IMG/VR virus record: IMGVR_UViG_3300040801_003857
Coordinates: 1-26,551 of that record
DNA length: 26,551 bases
Reading direction: 5' to 3' (one strand)
Origin: a virus
The notes beneath the pieces are model-generated. The model had not been told where the DNA came from. It did no database searches and saw only the letters and a list, made by a program, of their open reading frames with translations. A program made the translations under genes and the position numbers. Positions 16,321 through 22,277 of the stretch are shown one piece after another (position 1 is the first letter of the stretch; every line of letters begins with the position of its first letter).

Positions 16321-17580
16321 TTATTCACAACAGGCCTCCATTTTAATTAATGTCAATTTTCTCGCAGCGATTCTTTTACAAGCATTCTTGATATTTAATG
16401 AATTATGAATCGCTTTCCCAAAAATATCTGATATAGCAAAATATCCCGATGATCTTTTGCCTTTCACGAAACCCAAAATTTTTTTTGATTTTGAGTAAAT
16501 TTGATCAAACTTTCTTAATCCATGACTTTTACCCGTAGGAATGGATTTTTCTGATCTAATACCCTTTGTTTGTTGATAGTCACCTTTTGAAACCAACCTC
16601 TTCGCAAAGTATTTGGTATTTGTCCTTACAGTTTCTCCTTGAGAAGCAATACAGACAGCATCTACATAATGTTTTTTAGTGAACCCCAAGGCATCTCTAT
16701 TAAACTTTGTGATGTACCCAAAGGTCTCTTCAAAATCTTCAAATTGTTTTGTAAGTTGTGACCTAAGCACAGAAACTTCTGTGGCATGTTTGGTCTGTTT
16801 TTGAACCTTTTGTTGTAACTTTAGCGATTCTCTTTCAGCAAATTTGTGAGCATGAATTTTGCTATGGCAACTATCACAAAGAGTGATGAGGTTTGTCGGA
16901 GCATCTGTACCACCATTTTTTTTAAAGACAATATGATGGACATGAAGCTTTAGGCCATTTTTATTTTTTCTGCATTTTTGGCATGTATGGTTGTCTCTGG
17001 CCAGGACAAAGGCTTTAGTATTGTAAAAGTTAAATTTTTGTCCTTTTTGGTAAGTCCATCCATATTTTTTTGATACAGATGGATTTGAAATTTTGTGGAT
17101 ATCAAAACTAGCCGTTTCCACAAACCATTTTGAAATTGGCAAAATTGATTCTAGAAACTTTTTTTCTCTCAAGTGGGCCATGACTTTGTGCTTTGTACTT
17201 GGTGGGAGTCTGTCCAACTTTATAGAGGCCTTACGATTGAAAAACCTTGGTTTTCTATACCTAATTTTTCTCCCTCTTCTCGATCTGCGATACATTCGCC
17301 GCTGCTCCATTTTGCTTTTAACATCCTCTCCTCTAAGTATCGTCTCCGATTGATATAGAGTCTGTCCGTTTGAGATAGCGGCCAGACCAATAACTTTTGA
17401 ACCACTATCCATACCTCCAATTACTACCTGTACTCTGTTAGCACAAGGATAAATTAACTGTAAGGTGAATGGGGTTCTATTTACAACTTTCGCTTTTCCA
17501 CTTTTAAGTAGTTTTCTGGCCTTAGATGGCGAGCAAGGCATGAGCGGTTTGCCTTGGCAATTTAAAATGTACACTACCAC
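16321..17580 (-). CDS. iscB: IscB RNA-guided nuclease (OMEGA family)
   Basis: A 419-aa protein with full IscB architecture. The PLMP domain is GKPLMPCSPSKARKLLKSGK (10-29). RuvC-I GGMDSGSKVIGLAAIS has D58. An arginine-rich bridge helix spans about 93-117. RuvC-II VETASFDIHKISNP has E155. The HNH domain (about 198-242) has C200/C203, HVHHI with H215/H216, GGTDAPTN with N230, and C235/C238/H239. RuvC-III KKHYVDAVCIA has H304 and D307. All expected catalytic residues are present, so it should be an active double-strand nuclease guided by the omega RNA. The start is GTG with GGAGGT 5 nt upstream. It lacks the REC lobe of Cas9, as expected for IscB. Confidence 0.93.
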   Translation of the reverse strand: MVVYILNCQGKPLMPCSPSKARKLLKSGKAKVVNRTPFTLQLIYPCANRVQVVIGGMDSGSKVIGLAAISNGQTLYQSETILRGEDVKSKMEQRRMYRRSRRGRKIRYRKPRFFNRKASIKLDRLPPSTKHKVMAHLREKKFLESILPISKWFVETASFDIHKISNPSVSKKYGWTYQKGQKFNFYNTKAFVLARDNHTCQKCRKNKNGLKLHVHHIVFKKNGGTDAPTNLITLCDSCHSKIHAHKFAERESLKLQQKVQKQTKHATEVSVLRSQLTKQFEDFEETFGYITKFNRDALGFTKKHYVDAVCIASQGETVRTNTKYFAKRLVSKGDYQQTKGIRSEKSIPTGKSHGLRKFDQIYSKSKKILGFVKGKRSSGYFAISDIFGKAIHNSLNIKNACKRIAARKLTLIKMEACCE

Positions 17581-17584
17581 TGTG

Positions 17585-17910
17585 TACCTCCATTGCTAAA
17601 GTAGTGCGTATCCAAAAGAGTAGGAGTCACTTGTGGAATCCGACCTCCCCTCGAGAAGTTAAAACAGGTTTTTTCCTGTGCAACACTGAGCATAGACTGG
17701 GTCTGCGTTTTATCTCTGTTTAATTGCACAGCACAGAGCAAGGGACTGGGGTGGCATCCCAAGGTGTGTTGTCTTTTCTCTGTTTTAACGTTTACTAACA
17801 TTGCTTAAATTCTCCTTCTGTTAGTTCTCTGGTCAACCTCTTGTGCTATTTCTAGCTCTATTTGTGTGTCACCACACAAGCCTCCTCCTTTAGGGGGAGG
17901 TGGATTGACC
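17585..17910 (-). ncRNA. Omega RNA (HEARO-type) upstream of iscB
   Basis: IscB guide RNAs are encoded just upstream of iscB, with the guide at the 5' end. On the minus strand this region folds well by eye. GGTCAA (17910-17905) and TTGACC (17836-17831) close a multibranch domain holding three hairpins: CCTCCCCC-TAAA-GGAGGAGG, TTGTGTG-GTGA-CACACAA and GCTA-GAAA-TAGC, the last two with GNRA loops. Further 3' are ACTAAC/GTTAGT, CTGTGCAA/TTGCACAG and ACAGG-AAAAAA-CCTGT stems. A 75-codon open frame (17574-17801) overlaps this region but looks like an RNA shadow: it conflicts with the stems and has no homology I recognise. The exact 5' and 3' ends are not determined. Confidence 0.75.
17881..17900. 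repeat. Left-end subterminal hairpin of the IscB element
   Basis: CCTCCTCC-TTTA-GGGGGAGG on the plus strand, 8 pairs with one T·G. It has the same geometry and loop size as the hairpin at the other end. Confidence 0.7.
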
Positions 17911-18092
17911 TTAATCCCTTAAGTATGTTAAATAGGGTGTCAAATGAGAAGAAAAGCGTATCAAGCGATTTTAGCAAGCAAACTTATACTTAAATGGAGA
18001 GTCTGTTCAAAAAGACTCTCCAAAAGATGCGTATAAGTTGTTGTCAAAATATTTTTGTTTAGTGATATATAGAGACCAGACTTAAAACCGCA
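17911..18092. other. Non-coding spacer with nested inverted repeats
   Basis: No gene is seen. An outer pair AACTTATAC (17981-17989) / GTATAAGTT (18031-18039) encloses an inner pair GGAGAGTCT (17996-18004) / AGACTCTCC (18013-18021), 9 perfect pairs each. No U-run follows on either strand. The first 15-20 bp next to the IscB element are the likely guide-encoding flank. Confidence 0.55.
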
Positions 18093-18311
18093 TCATAACT
18101 TATATTTATACTCATCTATATTAAATAAAGCAAGCTTGGCGGCCGCAAATGTTGGAATATGATCAGAATCTTTCACTTCCAAAGCAAACTGCATTAAAAT
18201 ATCTAGTTTTTTTACAAGTTCTTCTATAACCTCTAAATTTGCCTCTGAGGCGACTTTTATATTAATGCCTATATCTGGAAGCATTTCATTGATTTCGTCG
18301 ATTCTAGTCAT
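18093..18311 (-). CDS. Small protein of unknown function, ribosome-binding site in a hairpin
   Basis: A 72-aa, mostly helical protein (MTRIDEINEMLPDIGINIKV...) ending NIDEYKYKL. AAGGAG precedes the ATG by 7-8 nt but is partly buried in an AGACTC/GAGTCT hairpin, so translation may be regulated. It is the last gene of the small minus-strand cluster, now next to the IscB element. I recognise no family. No membrane segment, signal peptide or metal site is visible. Confidence 0.5.
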   Translation of the reverse strand: MTRIDEINEMLPDIGINIKVASEANLEVIEELVKKLDILMQFALEVKDSDHIPTFAAAKLALFNIDEYKYKL

Positions 18312-18315
18312 AAAC

Positions 18316-18337
18316 AGACTCCTTAGATAGAGAGTCT
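18316..18337 (-). promoter_or_regulatory. Hairpin sequestering a ribosome-binding site
   Basis: On the minus strand AGACTC pairs with GAGTCT across a 10-nt loop. The AAGGAG ribosome-binding site of the 72-aa gene spans the loop-stem junction, and its ATG lies four bases after the stem. Confidence 0.5.
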
Positions 18338-18384
18338 TATCAGGAAGATGAAAAACAGGACTCTCCGACAGTCAAACAGCACTT

Positions 18385-18405
18385 GAAGTTTTGTCTGGAA
18401 ACTTC
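18385..18405. repeat. Inverted repeat in the spacer upstream of the 72-aa gene
   Basis: GAAGTTT and AAACTTC form 7 pairs around a 7-nt loop. No U-run follows on either strand. Function unknown; the rest of the 157-bp spacer shows no gene. Confidence 0.4.
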
Positions 18406-18468
18406 TATGAGATCCTATCAAATTGTCTATGAAAATTAAATGTATTTATTATTCCTTTTTTGTTTAGT

Positions 18469-18747
18469 TTAAAATGAGGCGATTGCCTCCTGTTCTTCTT
18501 CTTCTGAAAAATCCATTAAATAATCTGGGTTTATTGTAGTAGGGATTGATTCACTAATGGAAAATATATCTCTAGCGGTAATTGTGTCATTGTAATCAAA
18601 ATTAACTAAAATCTCTTTGCATAATTTATTCAAATGGTCTGCCGACTCTCCTGCCAACTCTCCTGAGATAAATTCTATTCTGTGTTTATCTAGGGGATTT
18701 TCAAAGCATTCTATTAGTATCTTATTTAATTTAATTATTGCATCCAT
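18469..18747 (-). CDS. Acidic small protein of unknown function
   Basis: A 92-aa protein starting MDAIIKLNKILIECFENP and ending with a very acidic tail, DFSEEEEQEAIASF. I chose the ATG behind TTGAGG rather than an in-frame TTG 12 nt earlier, which has no good ribosome-binding site. It overlaps the preceding gene by 17 nt, so the cluster is translationally coupled. The acidic C-terminus could mimic DNA or contact a polymerase or SSB partner, but this is only a compositional hint. Confidence 0.5.
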   Translation of the reverse strand: MDAIIKLNKILIECFENPLDKHRIEFISGELAGESADHLNKLCKEILVNFDYNDTITARDIFSISESIPTTINPDYLMDFSEEEEQEAIASF

Positions 18748-18967
18748 AGCCGGCCTCAACTTTTTCTATCTCATTAATAATATCGTTTAATAAGAGATCT
18801 TTTATTTTGTTTTTTTTTAACGGCTTGCATTTTTGCATTATCTTATTGAATTTGTCTAGATCCCATTCTTCCACTAAGTGAAATAAATAATTTCTTCTAG
18901 TTGTTGTATTTATTGGGTCTAACCATGGCGATTTTTCAAAATAGACATCTAGTTCATATTTATGCAT
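18731..18967 (-). CDS. Small protein of unknown function in the early minus-strand cluster
   Basis: A 78-aa helical, charged protein (MHKYELDVYFEKSPWLDP...). Its start overlaps the upstream gene's stop as TAATG. The weak upstream AAGAG suggests it depends on translation of the gene before it. No family is recognised. Aromatic N-terminal half and Lys/Asn-rich middle; no membrane segment. Confidence 0.5.
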   Translation of the reverse strand: MHKYELDVYFEKSPWLDPINTTTRRNYLFHLVEEWDLDKFNKIMQKCKPLKKNKIKDLLLNDIINEIEKVEAGYGCNN

Positions 18968-19239
18968 TAAACAACTCTTATTTTATGAGGTGTTAGTCTC
19001 TTTGATTCTTTCTTAGCGAATGGATACATAATATAGGCAAGTGTAATAAATTCTTTGGGAGTTGGTAGCTGGTGCTTGTTGTATCTGCATAGTAATTCCA
19101 CCATCAAATCATGTGTATCTTTAGGGGTTAATTTATTAATCATAGAATAGATTAAACTAATTCTACTTTCTGTATATTTGTCGTCAAAGTCATTTAAGAA
19201 CGTTCTCATTAACGACTCATAAGCGTGTTTTTCTAGCAT
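18967..19239 (-). CDS. Small protein, possibly helicase-loader-like
   Basis: A 90-aa helical protein (MLEKHAYESLMRTFLNDFDDKY...) with the segment LLCRYNKHQLPTPKEFITLAY near residues 49-69. The 'P-tP-ef--la' pattern after a helical bundle recalls phage helicase-loader or loader-inhibitor N-domains, and a replication gene lies upstream. The resemblance is weak and I give it only as a possibility. AAGGGG precedes the ATG with good spacing. It is the first gene of the cluster transcribed from the operator-bearing promoter upstream. Confidence 0.45.
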   Translation of the reverse strand: MLEKHAYESLMRTFLNDFDDKYTESRISLIYSMINKLTPKDTHDLMVELLCRYNKHQLPTPKEFITLAYIMYPFAKKESKRLTPHKIRVV

Positions 19240-19277
19240 TGTGTTTCCCCTTGGCCAAACAAAAATATCCTATGGCC

Positions 19278-19306
19278 TATATACACTATACTGTATAAAA
19301 TTACAA
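19278..19306 (-). promoter_or_regulatory. Promoter of the small minus-strand cluster
   Basis: On the minus strand TTGTAA and TATATA are separated by exactly 17 bp, about 40 bp upstream of the first gene of the cluster. Confidence 0.5.
19280..19297. promoter_or_regulatory. Operator palindrome within the cluster promoter
   Basis: TATACA and TGTATA form a perfect 6-6-6 inverted repeat (18 bp) that covers the spacer and -10 region, a position where a repressor would block RNA polymerase. Confidence 0.45.
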
Positions 19307-19583
19307 GGTTTTATCATTAATACTCTCCTTTTTTTCTTTTTATTTTCATTTATGAATTAAATATAAATAAATTTTATTTTGTATTGGTTTGAGGCACAGA
19401 ACTGATTTGAGGTAAAAAAAAATAATATAACCCCCTAAACTCAGGGATGATTGTATGATGCATATGAAAAAAGCTTAACGGGAATTGCCTTGCGATCGCT
19501 ATGGGAGCGTCGCCGGCATCCCCTACTTTTTTTATATCTACCACCTAGATATTATTTTCTAGGTTGAAAGAATGAAAAGAATT
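19307..19583. other. Non-coding region between the cluster promoter and the replication gene
   Basis: No gene is seen in the whole 344-bp gap. Besides the promoter and terminator listed separately, it holds two TTTGAGG direct repeats 18 bp apart (19388 and 19406) and an ACCTAGA/TCTAGGT hairpin (19543-19564). An isolated ATCTACCACC matches sequence found after the hairpins of the tandem promoter modules near 20.3 and 20.5 kb. Confidence 0.4.
19480..19533. terminator. GC-rich bidirectional terminator-like structure
   Basis: GGGAATTGCC and GGCATCCC form an outer stem with a bulge around an inner GCGA-TC-GC / GC-G-TCGC hairpin. On the plus strand it is followed by TTTTTTT. On the minus strand it is followed, seven bases later, by TTTTTT. 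It is a GC island in a very AT-rich gap and would end both the replication-gene transcript and opposing transcription. Confidence 0.55.
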
Positions 19584-20198
19584 TTAGCATATATTTTTAC
19601 GCTTGTCCTGTGTTTGTTCGTTTTTGTCGGTTTTTTCTTCGTTTTCTACGATAATTCTCCCATTTATGTCGTACCATTCAACTTTTTGATTCATGTCAAA
19701 CCTTTTCTTGCTGACCGAGAAGCCTCTTTTTTGTGATAAATTTTTACCCAAATCGCTCATGACCTTTTTCTCTCTAATGCCATCATTATTCATGACCTTT
19801 TTTGAACTTGACTCAACGCTAAGCCATTTTATATCAGCAAGTTGAGCCGTTTTTTTCATGACCTTTTTTCCGCTTTCGTTCATGTTGTCCACTGTGTCAA
19901 CACACTCGTTAAAATAAAGGTTGTTTATTTTAATAAATTTCTTATTACCTTCTTTTATTGTAGAAATAATCATCTCTTCCTCTAAGTGAGCGACTGCTTT
20001 TCTTAAAATTCTTTCTGTTAAAAATGATGTTTCCTTAACCCATTCGAGTAAAATAAATCTTACTTTATTGTCTTCATCTACTCTAGTTAAAAGATGAGCG
20101 AAAAAGTAAATATATTGAGGTTTGTCTTTAAATTTACGATTATTAAGCAAGCTTAAAAGTGTGTTTTGAATGTTTTTGAAATTGCAGTTTTTTGACAT
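19584..20198 (-). CDS. Probable phage replication initiation protein (winged-helix, O/DnaD-like)
   Basis: A 204-aa protein. The N-terminal 95 residues read as a winged helix of the replication-protein type: YIYFFAHLLTRVDEDNKVRF, then KETSFLTERILRKAVAHLEEE and a wing with IISTIKEGNKKFIKIN. The remainder is a charged, low-complexity linker with three KKVM repeats 22 and 11 residues apart, encoded by identical AAAAAGGTCATGA repeats. The C-terminus is basic and hydrophilic and lacks a recognisable helicase-loader domain. It is transcribed leftwards from the divergent control region, with AAGGG before the ATG. Function is inferred from the N-terminal pattern and location. A transcription regulator is the alternative. 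Confidence 0.5.
   Translation of the reverse strand: MSKNCNFKNIQNTLLSLLNNRKFKDKPQYIYFFAHLLTRVDEDNKVRFILLEWVKETSFLTERILRKAVAHLEEEMIISTIKEGNKKFIKINNLYFNECVDTVDNMNESGKKVMKKTAQLADIKWLSVESSSKKVMNNDGIREKKVMSDLGKNLSQKRGFSVSKKRFDMNQKVEWYDINGRIIVENEEKTDKNEQTQDKRKNIC
19757..19869 (-). repeat. Three iteron-like direct repeats inside the replication gene
   Basis: AAAAAGGTCATGA occurs three times on the minus strand, at 19769-19757, 19802-19790 and 19868-19856, spaced 33 and 66 bp. Phage origins are often arrays of iterons inside the initiator gene, as in lambda O. Because spacing is also a multiple of three, a protein-level repeat is an alternative. Confidence 0.45.
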
Positions 20199-20210
20199 GA
20201 GAATCCCTTA

Positions 20211-20360
20211 TTTTCCCTTGCCATTTTTTTATCACTGACGTATACAAGTGCTATCTTTTGATAAAAAAATGATCATTGGCGTGATTAATAGCTCGTTTAT
20301 TTTTAGTCGAATAAACGAGCGTCAAAAGTTTCTACCACTCCACAAACAACAAGTAAATGC
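20211..20360 (+). repeat. Promoter-hairpin module, copy 1
   Basis: Begins with a block identical to copy 2 for 23 bases. Carries TTGCCA (20218-20223), a 17-bp spacer and TATACA (20241-20246). Fifty bases on is an 11-pair stem GCTCGTTTATT / AATAAACGAGC with an 8-nt loop (20291-20320), followed by TCTACCAC...ACAACAAGTAAAT-type sequence shared with copy 2. Confidence 0.65.
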
Positions 20361-20394
20361 TCCTTATTAAATAAAATAACAATAGAACCTTCAA

Positions 20395-20550
20395 TTTTCC
20401 CTTGCCATTTTTTTATCTTTGTTTTATAAGATGCTATCTTTAGATAAAGAAATGGTCATTTGCGTGATTACATAATGCTTGCTTGTTTTTTGCGGAACAA
20501 GCAGGCGACTGGTCTATTTATCTACCACCCCCCCCCACAACAAGTAAATA
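20395..20550 (+). repeat. Promoter-hairpin module, copy 2
   Basis: Carries TTGCCA (20402-20407), a 17-bp spacer and TATAAG (20425-20430). The stem GCTTGCTTGTT / AACAAGCAGGC (20477-20506) again has 11 pairs (one G·T) and an 8-nt loop, 52 bases after the -10. Three pairs differ from copy 1 on both arms while keeping pairing, so the structure is conserved rather than the sequence. Confidence 0.65.
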
Positions 20551-20624
20551 ACCTCAAATAAAATACCTTTTAAAGGTCACGTTTTTCTGTGTTTATTTTT
20601 TTTAAATTGTTGATTGACTTGTTT

Positions 20625-20654
20625 ATTGACATATCAATAACAGAATCATAAATT
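20625..20654 (+). promoter_or_regulatory. Early operon promoter with operator
   Basis: TTGACA (20626-20631), a 17-bp spacer and TAAATT (20649-20654), about 40 bp before the first early gene. TATTGA-CATA-TCAATA, an inverted repeat at 20625-20640, covers the -35 and is a likely repressor site. Confidence 0.6.
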
Positions 20655-20693
20655 AGTCAGTGAAATAATTAAAAACAAAACAAAGGAAAAACA

Positions 20694-20903
20694 TTGAAAA
20701 ATCATCATCTGTTAAAAGTCTTTTTAGTATCGGAAAAAATTACTCAAAGAGCGGCGGCCAAAAAAGTTAAAATGCACTATACACGCCTCAATATGTATCT
20801 AAATGGCGTATTAAATATTAGTGAAGATGAGGTCGAGAAAATATGCAAGGGGCTTAATATAGACTTCAAAGCGTATTTAAACCACAAAATTAAAAGGCTA
20901 TAG
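20694..20903 (+). CDS. Small HTH regulator (Cro/XRE-like)
   Basis: A 69-aa protein with KITQRAAAKKVKMHYTRLNMYLNG (about 15-38), a helix-turn-helix with the usual 'i-q---A---kv---rl--yL-G' spacing, followed by ISEDEVEKICKGLNID, as in XRE-type domains. The start is TTG with AAGGA at good spacing; no ATG serves better. As first gene of the early operon it may act as Cro-like repressor on the adjacent TATTGA operator. Confidence 0.65.
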   Translation: MKNHHLLKVFLVSEKITQRAAAKKVKMHYTRLNMYLNGVLNISEDEVEKICKGLNIDFKAYLNHKIKRL

Positions 20904-20905
20904 TC

Positions 20906-21637
20906 ATGGAAGATTTAAAAGCAATTTACGAAAAGTTAAAAGCTCCCTTTCCAACAGAGGCGCTAAGTTCTGACGTTAGCAGGGGATTCACTCTAACAAG
21001 CGTCAAAGCTCAATACATAGTCGAGAGGTTAAATGATGCTTTAGGCCTAGGATCATGGAAACTAGAGGGAAACTATGAAAAAATAGGCAATGGGGTTATG
21101 TTTCATGGCAAATTAACAGTAGAAATTTGTGGTAAAACTATTCAAGTGGAAAACTCTGGATACGCTGAACCCAAGGAGAATAAAAAATCGAACGCTGGAG
21201 ATGTTTACAAGTCGGCAAGAACAGATTGTCTAAGTAAATGCGCATCTTGGTTAGGCGTGGCAAATGAAGTCTATAAAGGAAATGTTCAAGCTCCTTCTAA
21301 ACAAAAAAACAATAGTTACAAAAAAAACAATAACAACTATGATAAAAATTCCAATAATAATACCAATAAAAATTCCAATAATTCCAATAATTCCAATAAA
21401 AATACCAATAACATCCCTTACGCTGAGCAACTAAATAAAGAAATGCATAAACAAATTTTCACTTATCGTCAGAACTTCCCAAAAGAACAGCATCCCCAAG
21501 TTCTTGTATCGTTGTGCAAAGAAATGGGTCTAAGCGATATTGGAGAGTTTGCAAAAAGAGACGCTGACCAGAAAAAACAATTTATTGACTTTGTTAGATC
21601 AAAAATAACGCAATTAAAACAACTAAAAAATATGTAG
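20906..21637 (+). CDS. Rad52-family single-strand annealing protein
   Basis: A 243-aa protein. The N-terminal domain (1-126) has KLKAPFPTEAL, YIVERLNDALGLGSWKLEG and then GDVYKSARTDCLSKCASWLGV-NEVYKG, the pattern of Rad52/Rad22-like annealing proteins used by phages for recombination-dependent replication. Residues 131-170 are an Asn/Lys/Ser-rich linker made by 9-bp AATTCCAAT-type tandem repeats, prone to slippage. The C-terminal 70 residues (PYAEQLNKEMHKQIF...) are a small helical domain, probably for SSB or partner binding. It works with the RusA-like resolvase on recombination intermediates. It starts 2 nt after the HTH gene's stop. Confidence 0.75.
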   Translation: MEDLKAIYEKLKAPFPTEALSSDVSRGFTLTSVKAQYIVERLNDALGLGSWKLEGNYEKIGNGVMFHGKLTVEICGKTIQVENSGYAEPKENKKSNAGDVYKSARTDCLSKCASWLGVANEVYKGNVQAPSKQKNNSYKKNNNNYDKNSNNNTNKNSNNSNNSNKNTNNIPYAEQLNKEMHKQIFTYRQNFPKEQHPQVLVSLCKEMGLSDIGEFAKRDADQKKQFIDFVRSKITQLKQLKNM

Positions 21638-21644
21638 GTGCGCA

Positions 21645-22277
21645 ATGAAAAAGAAAGAACTAGAAATACCAGATGAATTAAAAGACAAGATAGGCGATGT
21701 TCTAAATGTCGCAAAGGTGGATATGGATATTAATGGTCAAATTCCATGGACAATACTTTTCAATACATTCGATAATCGATGTTTTCATGTCCAAGGATTT
21801 TTCAAAAATGAAGAAGAAAAGGAACAGGATTTAAAATATGTATCTATGCTAATGGGCTTTTTTAGAGCTAAAACATACTTTTTAGTATGTGAGTCATGGA
21901 GCTTACCGATGGAAAAAAAAGACCCTGACAGGGAAATCAGGCTACATTTTGAGAAAAAATCTATTCTAATGGTTGTTTATGCCTCGAAAAAATACAAACT
22001 TATAAAATCTTCCTTTGTAAAAAAAATAGACGGTAAATTTATATTTGAGCCTTATATCGAGCTTACGGAAGCATCTGGGCGAATGACCCAATTAATAAAT
22101 TTTGACAAATACGATAATTACAAAAATGAGGGTATCAGAAAAAAGCTCCTTGATGATATCCCATTGCCGACCCTGAAAGATAAAGAAGAATTGGTTATAA
22201 AGTCCATGGAAGACCATTCTAATTTAAAAATAACTGAGGCCCCTTCTTTAAGCATCGGGAAATGTTTCTATGAATAA
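21645..22277 (+). CDS. Unknown early protein
   Basis: A 210-aa mixed alpha/beta protein (MKKKELEIPDELKDKIGDVL...) with SMLMGFFRAKTYFLVCESWSLP and IRLHFEKKSILMVVYASKKYKLI. It starts 7 nt after the Rad52-like gene with AGGTG upstream, so it belongs to the recombination/replication operon. I do not recognise a fold or catalytic motif. Absence of a signal peptide or membrane segment suggests a cytoplasmic protein. Confidence 0.6.
   Translation: MKKKELEIPDELKDKIGDVLNVAKVDMDINGQIPWTILFNTFDNRCFHVQGFFKNEEEKEQDLKYVSMLMGFFRAKTYFLVCESWSLPMEKKDPDREIRLHFEKKSILMVVYASKKYKLIKSSFVKKIDGKFIFEPYIELTEASGRMTQLINFDKYDNYKNEGIRKKLLDDIPLPTLKDKEELVIKSMEDHSNLKITEAPSLSIGKCFYE

Larger units (their letters stand above)
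16262..17912 (-). mobile_element. IscB-carrying IS200/IS605-type element without a transposase gene
   Basis: The unit holds iscB, its upstream omega RNA region and two matching subterminal hairpins. Read on the plus strand, the hairpin at the iscB 3' side is CCCCGTCC-TTCA-GGGCGGGG and the one at the far side is CCTCCTCC-TTTA-GGGGGAGG. Both have 8 pairs, a T·G wobble at pair 6 and a 4-nt loop, as expected for hairpins recognised by Y1 transposases (TnpA). No tnpA is present, so mobilisation would need TnpA in trans. The exact ends are uncertain by about 10-20 bp. The element sits between the methyltransferase gene and the small-gene cluster and disrupts no gene I can see. Confidence 0.75.
20199..20693. 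other. Divergent control region between replication gene and early operon
   Basis: A 495-bp gene-free region. It contains two tandem copies (184-bp period) of a promoter-plus-hairpin module, a C9 run at 20528-20536 and a third plus-strand promoter with operator close to the early operon. No RNA gene of a known class is recognised. Confidence 0.7.

Noticed and set aside
17574-17801. 75-codon open frame just upstream of iscB
   Set aside because: It lies wholly within the omega RNA region, conflicts with its stems and has no recognisable protein pattern, so it is taken as a shadow of the RNA.
17845-17856. Sequence identical to the GAAA-loop hairpin of Cas9 single-guide RNA
   Set aside because: Only a short stem plus tetraloop matches and no Cas9, tracrRNA or repeat is present. 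It is a coincidence within the omega RNA fold, not vector contamination.
19491-19499. GCGATCGC octamer like the cyanobacterial HIP1 element
   Set aside because: It occurs once, within a GC-rich terminator stem, so it gives no evidence for a cyanobacterial host.
20528-20536. C9 run as a phase-variation switch
   Set aside because: It is outside any coding region and between promoter elements. It could alter spacing but nothing shows that it does.
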